From JAUIAI01 sp041396585 (GTDB taxonomy: Bacteria; Pseudomonadota; Gammaproteobacteria; Burkholderiales; Burkholderiaceae_E), in the NCBI GenBank assembly GCA_041396585.1, contig JAWKYG010000002.1:355568-419567 (forward strand): a DNA stretch of 64,000 nt, written 5' to 3'. The translations under genes and the position numbers were made by a program. Numbering within the stretch: position 1 is the first letter of the stretch; every line of letters begins with the position of its first letter. Shown one piece after another: positions 17,884-26,616 of this stretch. The notes below the pieces were generated by a model. The model saw only the letters and a list, made by a program, of their open reading frames with translations. It searched no databases and had not been told where the DNA came from.

Positions 17884-19116
17884 ATGACCGAACCCAACCC
17901 CTCGACCGGGCCGCTCGCCGGCCTGCGCGTGCTCGAGCTCGGCCAGTTGATCGCCGGCCCCTTCGCGGCGCGCATGTTCAGCGACTTCGGTGCCGACGTG
18001 ATCAAGGTCGAGCCACCGGCCCGTGAGGGGGCACAGGGCGGCGACCCGCTGCGCAAGTGGCGCAAGCTCCATCCCGATGATCCATCGGGCACCTCGCTGT
18101 GGTGGTTCGTGCAGGCGCGCAACAAGCGATCCGTGACGATCGATCTGCGTAAGCCCGAGGGCGCGGAACTGGTTCGCCGGCTGGCGCGGCAGTCGGACAT
18201 CGTGATCGAGAACTTTCGCCCGGGTGCCCTCGAGAAGTGGGGCCTGGGTTATGAATCGCTCGCGGCCGACAACCCCGGTCTGATCCTCGTGCGCCTGTCG
18301 GGATACGGGCAGACCGGGCCCTACCGCGAGCTGCCCGGTTTCGGCTCGATCGCCGAATCGATGGGGGGGATGCGTTATGTCACCGGTTTTCCCGACCGGC
18401 CGCCGGTGCGCATGAACCTGTCGATCGGTGACTCGCTGGCGGCCTTGCATGCGGTCGGCGGCGCCCTGGCCGCCCTGCATCATCGTGAGCGCACCGGGCA
18501 GGGACAGGTGGTCGATGTCGCGCTCTATGAATCGGTGTTCAACATCATGGAGAGCACGCTGCCCGAGTTCGATCGCTACGGGGTCGTGCGCGAGCGTACC
18601 GGCACCAATCTGACCGGCATCGTGCCGTCGAACACCTATCCGACCGCCGATGGTGGCCATGTGGTGATCGGCGCCAACGGCGATTCCATCTTCAAGCGCC
18701 TGATGTCGGCCATGGGGCGTGATGATCTGGGCAATGACCCGGCGCTGGCCAACAATGCCGGCCGGGCGCTGCAGGCCGAGATGATCGACGGAGCGATCGC
18801 CGCCTGGACCGCAACGCTGCCCCTGGATGAACTGCTGCGTCGTCTGGCTGAGGCCGGCGTGCCCAGTGGGCGCATCTATAGCGTGGCCGACTGCGTGCAG
18901 GATCCGCAATATGCGGCTCGCGAGATGATCGAGCGTCACGAACTGGATGACGGCAGCACGCTGGCAATTCCGGGGGTCGTCCCGAAATTCTCGGCAACCC
19001 CGGGGCGCACCCGCTGGCTGGGCCCCGAGCTGGGTGCCCATACAGAGCAGATACTCGGCGAGATCGGTGTCGCCGCCGAAGAGATCGACAGGCTGCGCGA
19101 TGATGGCGTGATCTGA
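17884..19116 (+). CDS. CaiB/BaiF-type (class III) CoA-transferase
   Basis: 410 aa from ATG 17884. Family III CoA-transferase features: VLELGQLIAGPFAARMFSDFGADVIKVEPP at the N-terminus (quoted in part: LIAGPFAARM, GADVIKVE), NKRSVTIDLR, IVIENFRPG, and a conserved Asp in SIGDSLAAL as the likely catalytic residue. These enzymes move CoA between acyl groups such as formyl, succinyl or carnitine; the substrate is not readable. It follows recR after 80 bp. Position next to carAB may be incidental. Confidence 0.9.
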   Translation: MTEPNPSTGPLAGLRVLELGQLIAGPFAARMFSDFGADVIKVEPPAREGAQGGDPLRKWRKLHPDDPSGTSLWWFVQARNKRSVTIDLRKPEGAELVRRLARQSDIVIENFRPGALEKWGLGYESLAADNPGLILVRLSGYGQTGPYRELPGFGSIAESMGGMRYVTGFPDRPPVRMNLSIGDSLAALHAVGGALAALHHRERTGQGQVVDVALYESVFNIMESTLPEFDRYGVVRERTGTNLTGIVPSNTYPTADGGHVVIGANGDSIFKRLMSAMGRDDLGNDPALANNAGRALQAEMIDGAIAAWTATLPLDELLRRLAEAGVPSGRIYSVADCVQDPQYAAREMIERHELDDGSTLAIPGVVPKFSATPGRTRWLGPELGAHTEQILGEIGVAAEEIDRLRDDGVI

Positions 19117-19315
19117 GCGTGTGGCCCGGGGCGCTGCTGTCCGATGATGGCCCGCCTGCTACAATGCCAGCCTTGAAACGGCACCTGCCTGATCCGTTGT
19201 GGCGCTTGCGCACCGACAGCGGGTCACGGTGCTGGCCGTTGGGCGCCCAGAAACTGATCCCGCGCCCGCCCCGAGCGAACCTGAACCCGTTCCCGCGCCT
19301 GTGCCTCGCAGCGTG

Positions 19316-20524
19316 ATGGCGCGCGCGCAAGCGAAGCTCGATGAGGTGGGCCCGCTCCCGGAGCTCACTTTGCTTCCCGTACTTCCCGCCGCCTTGCTCG
19401 CCCTGGCCGACGGTACCGTGTTTCGCGGCTACTCGATCGGTGCCGCCGCCTCCTCGGTTGGTGAGGTCGTGTTCAACACGGCCATGACCGGTTATCAGGA
19501 GATCCTCACCGATCCCAGCTACCGTTCGCAGCTGGTCACGCTCACCTATCCGCACATCGGCAATACCGGGGTGACCCCGGAAGATGTCGAATCCACGCGT
19601 ATTCACGTGGCCGGATTGATCATCCGTGACCTGCCCAGACGCCTGTCGAACTGGCGCTCGCAGGGCACCCTGGACGACTATCTTCGCAAGGCGCGGGTGC
19701 CGGGCATCGCAGGCCTCGATACCCGCGCGCTCACCCGTCGTCTGCGTGACGGTGGTGCCCAGGGCGGCTGCCTGGTGGCCGCCGCGCCGGGCGAGCCCGC
19801 ACCCGATGCCGACGCGGCGGTCGCGCAGGCCAGGGCATTTGGCGGCCTTGCCGGCCTGGATCTCGCGCAAGTGGTCACGACCGACAAACCCTATCGCTGG
19901 CAGGGGGGTACCTGGGCGCTCGAGGGCGGCTATCGCGAGGGTGCGCCAACCCGCTTCAAGGTGGTGGCGCTCGACTTCGGCGTGAAACAGAACATCCTGC
20001 GCCTGCTGGCCGATCGCGGTTGCGCAATCGAGGTCCTGCCGGCCAGAAGCTCGGTCGAGGACATCCTCGCGCGCGAGCCTCACGGCCTGTTCCTGTCCAA
20101 CGGCCCCGGCGATCCCGAGCCTTGCGACTATGCAATCGCCACGGCCGCCGCATTGATAGAGCGCGGCCTGCCGACCTTCGGCATCTGTCTCGGGCATCAG
20201 ATCATGGCGCTGGCCTCCGGGGCCCGCACGATGAAGATGAAGCTTGGCCACCATGGCGCCAATCACCCGGTGAAGGACCTCGACACCGGTCGGGTTCTGA
20301 TCACCAGCCAGAATCACGGCTTCGCGGTCGATCCCGATTCCCTGCCGGCCAGTCTGCGCCTGACCCATGTGTCTTTGTTCGACGGCACGGTGCAGGGCCT
20401 GGCCCGAACCGACCGGCCGGCATTCTGCTTCCAGGGCCATCCCGAGGCGAGCCCGGGCCCGCACGACATCCGGTATCTGTTCGATCGCTTCGTCGATCTG
20501 ATGGCCGGGCAGGGCAGCCGCTGA
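19316..20524 (+). CDS. carA: Carbamoyl-phosphate synthase small (glutaminase) subunit
   Basis: 402 aa from ATG 19316, giving a 20-residue lead before ALLALADGTVFRGYSIGA, the usual betaproteobacterial start. The class I amidotransferase triad is complete: Cys in FGICLGHQIM, His and Glu in QGHPEASPGPHD. It hydrolyses glutamine and feeds ammonia to CarB for arginine and pyrimidine synthesis. A TACAAT (19160-19165) in the 200-bp upstream gap may be a -10 box, but its -35 is poor. carB follows after 39 bases. Confidence 0.97.
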   Translation: MARAQAKLDEVGPLPELTLLPVLPAALLALADGTVFRGYSIGAAASSVGEVVFNTAMTGYQEILTDPSYRSQLVTLTYPHIGNTGVTPEDVESTRIHVAGLIIRDLPRRLSNWRSQGTLDDYLRKARVPGIAGLDTRALTRRLRDGGAQGGCLVAAAPGEPAPDADAAVAQARAFGGLAGLDLAQVVTTDKPYRWQGGTWALEGGYREGAPTRFKVVALDFGVKQNILRLLADRGCAIEVLPARSSVEDILAREPHGLFLSNGPGDPEPCDYAIATAAALIERGLPTFGICLGHQIMALASGARTMKMKLGHHGANHPVKDLDTGRVLITSQNHGFAVDPDSLPASLRLTHVSLFDGTVQGLARTDRPAFCFQGHPEASPGPHDIRYLFDRFVDLMAGQGSR

Positions 20525-20563
20525 GCGCCGACCGCCCACGACCGAAGAAACTACCAGAGCATC

Positions 20564-23500
20564 ATGCCCAAGCGCACCGACATCCAGAGCATCCTGATCA
20601 TTGGCGCAGGCCCGATCGTCATCGGCCAGGCTGTGAATTCGACTACTCGGGCGCGCAGCCTGCAAGGCGCTGCGCGACGAGGGAGCTACCGGGTCATCCT
20701 GGTCAACAGCAATCCGGCGACCATCATGACCGATCCGGTGATGGCCGACGTCACCTACATCGAGCCCATCACCTGGGAGATTCTCGAGCGCATCATCGCC
20801 AAGGAGCGCCCGGATGCGATCCTGCCCACCATGGGCGGGCAGACCGCGCTGAATTGTGCGCTCGATCTGTTCAATCACGGCGTCCTCGAACGCTATGACG
20901 TGGAGCTCATCGGCGCCACGCCCGCCGCGATCGAGAAGGCCGAAGACCGGCTCAAGTTTCGCGAGGCGATGACGGCGATCGGCCTGGGTTCGGCCCCATC
21001 GGGCATTGCCCACACCCTCGAACAAGCCTGGGAAGTGCAGCGCGGAATCGGCTTTCCGGTGATCATCCGGCCCAGCTTCACACTCGGCGGCACCGGGGGT
21101 GGCATTGCCTATAACGCGACCGAGTTCGAGACCATCTGCCGTCGCGGGATCGAGGCCAGCCCGACCAACGAGCTGCTGATCGAGGAATCGCTGATCGGTT
21201 GGAAGGAATACGAGATGGAGGTCGTTCGCGACCGGGCCGACAACTGCATCATCGTCTGCTCGATCGAGAATCTCGACCCCATGGGCGTGCACACCGGTGA
21301 CTCGATCACGGTGGCTCCGGCGCAGACTCTGACGGATAAGGAATACCAGCTGATGCGCAACGCATCGCTGGCCATTCTGCGCGAGATCGGTGTCGAGACC
21401 GGCGGCTCGAATGTGCAGTTCGCGATCAATCCCGATGACGGCCGGATGATCGTCATCGAGATGAATCCGCGGGTTTCGCGATCATCGGCGCTGGCCTCCA
21501 AGGCCACCGGATTCCCGATCGCGAAGGTGGCAGCCAAGCTGGCCGTCGGTTACACGCTCGATGAACTGGCCAACGACATCACCGGGGGCGCCACGCCGGC
21601 ATCCTTCGAACCCACCATCGACTATGTGGTCACGAAGATCCCGCGCTTTGCGTTCGAGAAATTCCCGCAGGCGGATTCGCGCCTGACCACGCAGATGAAG
21701 TCGGTCGGTGAGGTCATGGCCATCGGCCGCACCCTTCAGGAAAGCCTGCAAAAGGCCATGCGCGGTCTCGAGACCGGGGTCGACGGGCTGAACCAGATGA
21801 CCACGGATCGTGAAACCCTCGAGCAGGAGCTCGGCGAGCCCGGCCCGCAGCGCATCTGGTATGTGGGTGATGCGTTCGCGCAGGGCTTCTCGCTCGATGA
21901 GGTTCATCGGCTGACCAAGATCGACCCCTGGTTTCTCGCGCAGATCGAGGAGATCGTGCAGATCGAGCTTCGCCTCGAGAAGCGCGACCTGGCCTCGATC
22001 GATGCCGACGAGATGCGCTTTCTGAAGCGCACCGGTTTCTCGGACCGGCGCATCGCCTACCTCACCGGCAGCGACGAGCACGCGGTGCGCGCGCATCGCC
22101 ATGAGACGGGGATTCGACCGGTCTACAAGCGTGTGGACACCTGCGCGGCGGAGTTCGCCACGCAAACCGCCTACATGTATTCCACCTACGAGGACGAGGA
22201 CGAGTCCCAGCCGACCGATGCCCGCAAGATCATGGTGTTGGGCGGTGGACCGAACCGGATCGGGCAGGGCATCGAATTCGACTACTGCTGTGTGCACGCG
22301 GCCCTGGCGCTCAAGGAAGACGGCTTCGAGACCATCATGGTCAACTGCAACCCGGAGACCGTCTCCACCGACTATGACACTTCCGATCGGCTCTATTTCG
22401 AGCCGGTCACGCTCGAGGACGTGCTCGAGATCGTCGCCGTCGAGAAGCCCGAGGGCGTGATCGTCCAGTTCGGCGGGCAGACGCCGCTCAAGCTCGCGCT
22501 CGATCTCGAAGCCGCCGGCGTGCCGATCATCGGTACCTCGCCCGAGAGCATCGACATTGCCGAGGATCGCGAGCGTTTCCAGCAGTTGTTGCACAAACTC
22601 GAACTCAAGCAACCGGCGAACCGCACCGCGCGCACCGAAGCCGAGGCGCTCGAGCTGGCCGGCGAGATCGGTTATCCGCTGGTGGTGCGCCCCAGCTATG
22701 TGCTGGGCGGGCGGGCGATGGAGATCGTTCATCAGCAAAGCGAGCTCGAGCGCTACATGCGCGAGGCCGTCAAGGTCAGCGAGGACAGCCCGGTGCTGCT
22801 CGATCGCTTCCTGAATGATGCGATCGAGGTCGACGTCGATTGTCTTTGCGACGGCGAGGCCGTCCTGATCGGCGGGGTCATGGAACACATCGAGCAGGCG
22901 GGCGTGCATTCCGGCGACTCGGCATGCTCGCTGCCCCCCTACAGCCTGTCGCTCGGTCTGATCACCGAACTCAAGCGTCAGACCGCGGTGATGGCCCGGG
23001 CGCTCGAAGTGGTCGGGCTGATGAATGTTCAGTTCGCGATCCAGCGCCAGCCCGATGGCGAAGACCTGGTCTATGTGCTCGAGGTCAATCCGCGCGCCTC
23101 GCGCACGGTGCCTTATGTCTCCAAGGCCACCGGGCTCGAACTGGCCAAGATGGCGGCCCGCTGCATGGCCGGTCGCACGCTGGCCCAGCAGGGCGATCCG
23201 CGCGAAGTCACCCCCGATTACTTCAGTGTCAAGGAAGCGGTGTTCCCGTTTTCCAAGTTCCCGGGGGTCGATACCATCCTCGGCCCCGAGATGAAGTCGA
23301 CCGGCGAGGTCATGGGGGTGGGACGGACCTTCGGCGAGGCGTTCATCAAGTCACAGATGGCGGCCAGCGTACGGCTGCCAAAAAGCGGTGGGGCCTTCCT
23401 GTCGGTGCGAAACGGTGACAAGCAGAGCATCGTGCCGGTGGCGCGCGAGCTGCACGAGATCGGCTTCACGCTCTACGCCACCTCCGGCACGGCGCGTGCA

Positions 23501-23794
23501 ATCGCGGCGGCGGGCGTGCCGGTCCAGCATCTGAACAAGGTCCTCGAGGGTCGGCCGCACGTGGTCGACAGGCTGATCAACGGCGACATCCAGATCGTGA
23601 TCAATACGGTCGAAGACAGCCGCACGGCGGTCGCGGATTCGCGTTCGATCCGCACCACGGCGCTGGCACAGCGGGTGGCCTGTTACACCACGGTGGCGGG
23701 TGCGCGCGCCGCGGTGGAGGGCCTGCGGCGCCAGAGCGACCTCGATGTCTATAGTGTGCAGGCGCTGCACGCGGGTCTGCTCGCGGCGTCCTGA
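20564..23794 (+). CDS. carB: Carbamoyl-phosphate synthase large subunit
   Basis: 1076 aa, with both ATP-grasp halves, the oligomerisation region and the C-terminal MGS-like allosteric domain. One patch is odd: after IIGAGPIVIGQA the expected CEFDYSGAQACKALRDEG is replaced by about 18 unrelated residues, and the family sequence resumes at YRVILVNSNP. In the DNA the expected codons are visible, shifted by a missing C near 20630, a missing G near 20658 and two extra bases near 20683. The net frame is restored. The patch hits the first pre-ATP-grasp domain and is probably a sequence error. The second half has the intact PNRIGQGIEFDYC. Confidence 0.95.
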   Translation: MPKRTDIQSILIIGAGPIVIGQAVNSTTRARSLQGAARRGSYRVILVNSNPATIMTDPVMADVTYIEPITWEILERIIAKERPDAILPTMGGQTALNCALDLFNHGVLERYDVELIGATPAAIEKAEDRLKFREAMTAIGLGSAPSGIAHTLEQAWEVQRGIGFPVIIRPSFTLGGTGGGIAYNATEFETICRRGIEASPTNELLIEESLIGWKEYEMEVVRDRADNCIIVCSIENLDPMGVHTGDSITVAPAQTLTDKEYQLMRNASLAILREIGVETGGSNVQFAINPDDGRMIVIEMNPRVSRSSALASKATGFPIAKVAAKLAVGYTLDELANDITGGATPASFEPTIDYVVTKIPRFAFEKFPQADSRLTTQMKSVGEVMAIGRTLQESLQKAMRGLETGVDGLNQMTTDRETLEQELGEPGPQRIWYVGDAFAQGFSLDEVHRLTKIDPWFLAQIEEIVQIELRLEKRDLASIDADEMRFLKRTGFSDRRIAYLTGSDEHAVRAHRHETGIRPVYKRVDTCAAEFATQTAYMYSTYEDEDESQPTDARKIMVLGGGPNRIGQGIEFDYCCVHAALALKEDGFETIMVNCNPETVSTDYDTSDRLYFEPVTLEDVLEIVAVEKPEGVIVQFGGQTPLKLALDLEAAGVPIIGTSPESIDIAEDRERFQQLLHKLELKQPANRTARTEAEALELAGEIGYPLVVRPSYVLGGRAMEIVHQQSELERYMREAVKVSEDSPVLLDRFLNDAIEVDVDCLCDGEAVLIGGVMEHIEQAGVHSGDSACSLPPYSLSLGLITELKRQTAVMARALEVVGLMNVQFAIQRQPDGEDLVYVLEVNPRASRTVPYVSKATGLELAKMAARCMAGRTLAQQGDPREVTPDYFSVKEAVFPFSKFPGVDTILGPEMKSTGEVMGVGRTFGEAFIKSQMAASVRLPKSGGAFLSVRNGDKQSIVPVARELHEIGFTLYATSGTARAIAAAGVPVQHLNKVLEGRPHVVDRLINGDIQIVINTVEDSRTAVADSRSIRTTALAQRVACYTTVAGARAAVEGLRRQSDLDVYSVQALHAGLLAAS

Positions 23795-23806
23795 GCCGGG
23801 TCGCCG

Positions 23807-23846
23807 GCCCAATCGGCGGACGCTTTGCAGCGCCCGCCGATTGGGC
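23807..23846. repeat. Long perfect inverted repeat after carB
   Basis: GCCCAATCGGCGG (23807-23819) and its exact complement CCGCCGATTGGGC (23834-23846). The 14-base interior can pair CGCT/AGCG around a TTGC loop. No U-tract follows. It could protect or end the carAB transcript, and it overlaps the -35/spacer of the putative greA promoter. Confidence 0.6.
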
Positions 23847-23852
23847 TATAGT
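23825..23852 (+). promoter_or_regulatory. Probable greA promoter
   Basis: TTGCAG (23825-23830), a 16-bp spacer and TATAGT (23847-23852). The start site would fall near 23859, directly before the terminator at 23861-23897 and about 130 bp before greA. Confidence 0.5.
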
Positions 23853-23860
23853 GATCGCGT

Positions 23861-23897
23861 GCCGGATCCGGGTTCGCCCCGATCCGGCCTTGTTTTT
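23861..23897 (+). terminator. Intrinsic terminator in the greA leader
   Basis: GCCGGATC/GATCCGGC outer stem with an inner GGG-TTCG-CCC (UUCG tetraloop), followed by TTGTTTTT. It lies between the putative greA promoter and the greA start, so it could act as an attenuator for greA rather than only as the carAB terminator. Confidence 0.75.
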
Positions 23898-23989
23898 GGA
23901 TCGATTACGCCCCAACTTGGGTGCGCTCGCCGATGTCGGCGCGCGCGAGATCGATCAGCACTTCCGAACCTGATTCCGAGATTGTCCCT

Positions 23990-24466
23990 ATGGCTTCCGT
24001 TCCCCTGACCAGTCGTGGCGCCGAGGCGCTGGCGGCCGAACTCGACCGGCTCAAGAAAGTCGAGCGCCCGGCCGTGATCCAGGCCATTGCCGAAGCCCGT
24101 GCCCAGGGCGACCTCTCCGAAAATGCGGAATACGATGCCGCGCGCGAACGCCAGGGCTTCGTGGAAGGCCGGATCGCCGAGCTCGAGGGCAAGCTCTCCA
24201 ATGCGCAGATCATCGATCCGGCCGATCTGGACGCCGATGGCCGGGTGGTGTTCGCGGCCACGGTCGATCTCGAGGATCTCGAGTCGGGGCAGAAGATCAG
24301 CTATCAGATCGTGGGCGAAGACGAGGCCGACATCAAGCAGGGGAAGGTCTCAGTGACCAGCCCCGTGGCCCGGGCCCTGATCGGTAAGACGGCCGGAGAT
24401 GTGGCCGAGGTCCAGGCACCCGGTGGGCTGCGCGAGTACGAGATCCTCGACGTTCGCTACGTCTGA
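23990..24466 (+). CDS. greA: Transcription elongation factor GreA
   Basis: 158 aa from ATG 23990. The N-terminal coiled coil carries the acidic tip LSENAEYDAARERQ (in QGDLSENAEYDA) needed to stimulate RNA polymerase cleavage; the C-terminal FKBP-like domain includes SVTSPVARALIGK. It rescues backtracked polymerase. Convergent with the yhbY-like gene 78 bp away. Confidence 0.97.
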   Translation: MASVPLTSRGAEALAAELDRLKKVERPAVIQAIAEARAQGDLSENAEYDAARERQGFVEGRIAELEGKLSNAQIIDPADLDADGRVVFAATVDLEDLESGQKISYQIVGEDEADIKQGKVSVTSPVARALIGKTAGDVAEVQAPGGLREYEILDVRYV

Positions 24467-24544
24467 CGAACCCGGTCCCCGGGGAGCGCGCATATGCCGG
24501 CATTGGCAGGCGCCTGCCCGCAGGCCGCGCGATCGCCGCGTGGC

Positions 24545-25624
24545 TCAGCCGCTCTTGCGGGTCCGCCCGCGGCTTGCGCCGCCGCCGGACACGCCGCTGC
24601 GGCCGCTACCGGAAGAGCCGCTGCGGCCGCTACCGGAAGAGCCGCTGCGGCCGTTACCGGAAGAGCCGCTGCGGCCGTTACCGGAAGAGCCGCTGCGGCC
24701 GCTGCCGGAAGAGCGCGAGCCGCTGCCGCCCCCGCCATTTGGGGATCGGCTGCGGCCACCGGCATTGCCTTCGGACGACCGCTTCCGGCCGCCGCTGCTG
24801 TTGCCCTCCGAGGATCGACCGCGACCGCCACCGCTGCCCTCCGAGGATCGACCGCGACCGCCACCGCTGCCTTCGGACGAACGGTCGCGGCCGCCGGCCC
24901 CACCTTTGGAGGAGGGCGCTCTACCCCGGCTACCGTCCGCGGTCGAGCGACCGCCCCAGGCGTTGCCGCCCGCGGAAGCGCGGCCACGTCCGCCCCCGGA
25001 ATCTTCGGCTGCGCGCGGGCCGCGCCCGCCGCCCGCAGTTGTTCGCGACCCTTTGCCAGCGGCCGCCGGGCGTTTCGCGGACGGGCCGGATCGTCGTTCG
25101 GATGCACTCTCGCCAGACCGGCGCGCGGATCCGCTCTGATCATCGCGGCGCGAGCCGCCGGCCGCCTGGCGGCCGGCAGTGCCGGTCTTTGCAGGCGCTG
25201 CGCGCTGGCCGGCGCGCGAACTGCCATCGGTCCGCGTGCGTGTTCCGGTCGGCGCGCGCTTCGCGGCCCCCGAGGCAGTACGTTTGGCCGGCGCCGCGGT
25301 GTTGCGCCTGCCCGGGCCATCGGGTCCGCTCTTGCGCGAAACCGCCGGCTCGGCCGCGACCGGCGGGCGCGCTCTGTAGACCACCAGCAGGTGGCCGATA
25401 CGCTGAACGATCCGGCACGCAAGTCGCCCGGCGATCTGCTCGCCCATCGATTGCCGGACATCTCGGGGTTCGTCACCGATGCGCACCTTGATCAGCTCGT
25501 GGGCCTGCAGCGCGAGGTCGATTTCCCGCAGGACGGGCTCGGTCAGGCCGGCCGCGCCGATGGTCACCACGGGTTTCAAATGGTGGGCGAGGGCCTTGAG
25601 CGTCTTGTTATCGGGTTCGGTCAC
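24545..25624 (-). CDS. yhbY: YhbY (CRS1-YhbY) RNA-binding protein with a 260-residue Gly/Ser/Arg-rich tail
   Basis: 359 aa from GTG 25624. Residues 1-90 are a normal YhbY domain: LKALAHHLKPVVTIGAAGLT, LIKVRIGD, and IVQRIGHLLVVYR. YhbY is normally about 100 aa and binds pre-50S particles. Here it is followed by a basic, disordered tail. The first part is Arg/Ala/Thr-rich; from about residue 210 it becomes SSEGSGGGRGR and SGSGRSGS repeats with RGG/RG motifs. The tail is encoded partly by tandem DNA repeats and has no stop or frame break. Its neighbours (greA, rlmE, ftsH) are the standard ones. The tail may bind RNA or promote condensation; that is inference. Confidence 0.85.
   Translation of the reverse strand: MTEPDNKTLKALAHHLKPVVTIGAAGLTEPVLREIDLALQAHELIKVRIGDEPRDVRQSMGEQIAGRLACRIVQRIGHLLVVYRARPPVAAEPAVSRKSGPDGPGRRNTAAPAKRTASGAAKRAPTGTRTRTDGSSRAGQRAAPAKTGTAGRQAAGGSRRDDQSGSARRSGESASERRSGPSAKRPAAAGKGSRTTAGGGRGPRAAEDSGGGRGRASAGGNAWGGRSTADGSRGRAPSSKGGAGGRDRSSEGSGGGRGRSSEGSGGGRGRSSEGNSSGGRKRSSEGNAGGRSRSPNGGGGSGSRSSGSGRSGSSGNGRSGSSGNGRSGSSGSGRSGSSGSGRSGVSGGGASRGRTRKSG
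24593..24712. repeat. Five tandem 24-bp repeats in the yhbY tail
   Basis: Five consecutive units of GCCGCTGCGGCCGCTACCGG+AAGA, with one or two substitutions in units 3-5. In the minus frame each gives an 8-residue unit of the type SGSGRSGS or SGNGRSGS. A second short repeat of about 30 bp (two copies near 24809-24870) encodes SSEGSGGGRGR. Being in frame, copy-number change would alter tail length without breaking the protein. Confidence 0.9.
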
Positions 25625-25702
25625 AATGGATATCCGGGCGCGCGAGCCTGTTCAACAACCACGACGGGATATTGAGAAGACTCCTTACGGGGAGCCGATT
25701 GT

Positions 25703-26356
25703 ATGGGAGAGCGTGCCAAACGTCTTCGACGCAAAGCCAGCCGCCAATGGCTGGATCGTCATGTGAACGATCCGTACGTCAAACGTGCGCAGATCGACGG
25801 CTATCGTTCGCGGGCCGCCTACAAGTTGCTGGAGATCGACGCGTCCGAGCGTCTGATCCGCGGCGGTCAGCGCGTGGTCGATCTCGGCTGTGCGCCCGGT
25901 GCATGGTCGCAGGTGCTGATCGCCCGTCAGCGTGAGCTGGGGCAGCCCGGCACGATCATCGGGCTGGATCTGTTGCCCATCGAACCCATGCCCGGGCTCG
26001 CCTTCCTGCAGGGAGACTTCCGCGAGCAGGCGGTGCTCGATGAACTCGAGGCCATCGTGGGTGGCGCGCCACTCGATCTCGTGGTCAGTGATCTTTCACC
26101 CAATCTGAGTGGCGTCGCGGTGGCCGACGCCGCGCGCATGACCGATCTGGCCGAGCTGGCTCTGGCATTCGCGATCGACCATCTCGGCCCCGACGGCGCA
26201 CTGCTGGTGAAGTGCTTCCACGGCAGCGGATTCAGTCAGCTGGTAGCGGGCTTTCGTCAGGGCTTTCGGCAGGTGCGCGAGCGCAAGCCGCCGGCGTCCC
26301 GGGCGGAATCCGCCGAGACCTATCTGGTGGCGCGCGGTCCGCGTAAGGCCGATTGA
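25703..26356 (+). CDS. rlmE: 23S rRNA (uridine-2552-2'-O)-methyltransferase
   Basis: 217 aa. Substrate lysine region SRAAYKLLEID, SAM-binding VVDLGCAPGAWSQVL, catalytic Asp in LVVSDLSPNLSG, third-tetrad Lys in LLVKCFHGSGF, and Glu near the C-terminus (SAETYLVARG): a complete K-D-K-E tetrad. It methylates U2552 in the A loop of 23S rRNA late in 50S assembly. Divergent from yhbY with 78 bp between starts, upstream of ftsH. Confidence 0.97.
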   Translation: MGERAKRLRRKASRQWLDRHVNDPYVKRAQIDGYRSRAAYKLLEIDASERLIRGGQRVVDLGCAPGAWSQVLIARQRELGQPGTIIGLDLLPIEPMPGLAFLQGDFREQAVLDELEAIVGGAPLDLVVSDLSPNLSGVAVADAARMTDLAELALAFAIDHLGPDGALLVKCFHGSGFSQLVAGFRQGFRQVRERKPPASRAESAETYLVARGPRKAD

Positions 26357-26471
26357 GCGCTGCGCGACCGAACCCGGCGATCGGAGCGGCATGGCTGCCG
26401 TTTGTCCGTTCTCGTGCTCCCATTGTCCGAGCTCCGCCCATACTGCGGTTAGACCGCCACGACTGTTCGGG

Positions 26472-26500
26472 AAATCAAGGGCTTATGAAACCCTTGATTT
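26472..26500 (+). terminator. AT-rich hairpin between rlmE and ftsH
   Basis: Perfect 10-bp inverted repeat AAATCAAGGG/CCCTTGATTT with a 9-nt loop, followed by TCATT. It is markedly AT-richer than its surroundings and probably ends the rlmE transcript. ftsH has a TACAAT (26524-26529) downstream that could be its -10 box, with only a weak -35. Confidence 0.5.
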
Positions 26501-26616
26501 TCATTCGCTGAGCCTAACCTGCGTACAATTGCTATGAGGCCGGCAACCGGCTTCCCGGTGTCTCCCTTGGTCACGCGTGCAAGGGGCTTGCCGGCTCTTC
26601 CTCTGGAGATCGATGC

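Noticed and set aside
18692..21292. Long open frame (866 codons) on the minus strand
   Set aside because: It is antisense to the CoA-transferase, carA and carB; high GC leaves such frames open, and its residues show no family motifs.
24593..24712. Tandem repeats as a CRISPR array
   Set aside because: Units are contiguous with no spacers, in frame within a gene, and no cas gene is nearby.
26493..26503. TTTTCATT upstream of ftsH as a second ICE attachment core
   Set aside because: It lacks one T of TTTTTCAT, is part of a hairpin, and no element gene is near.
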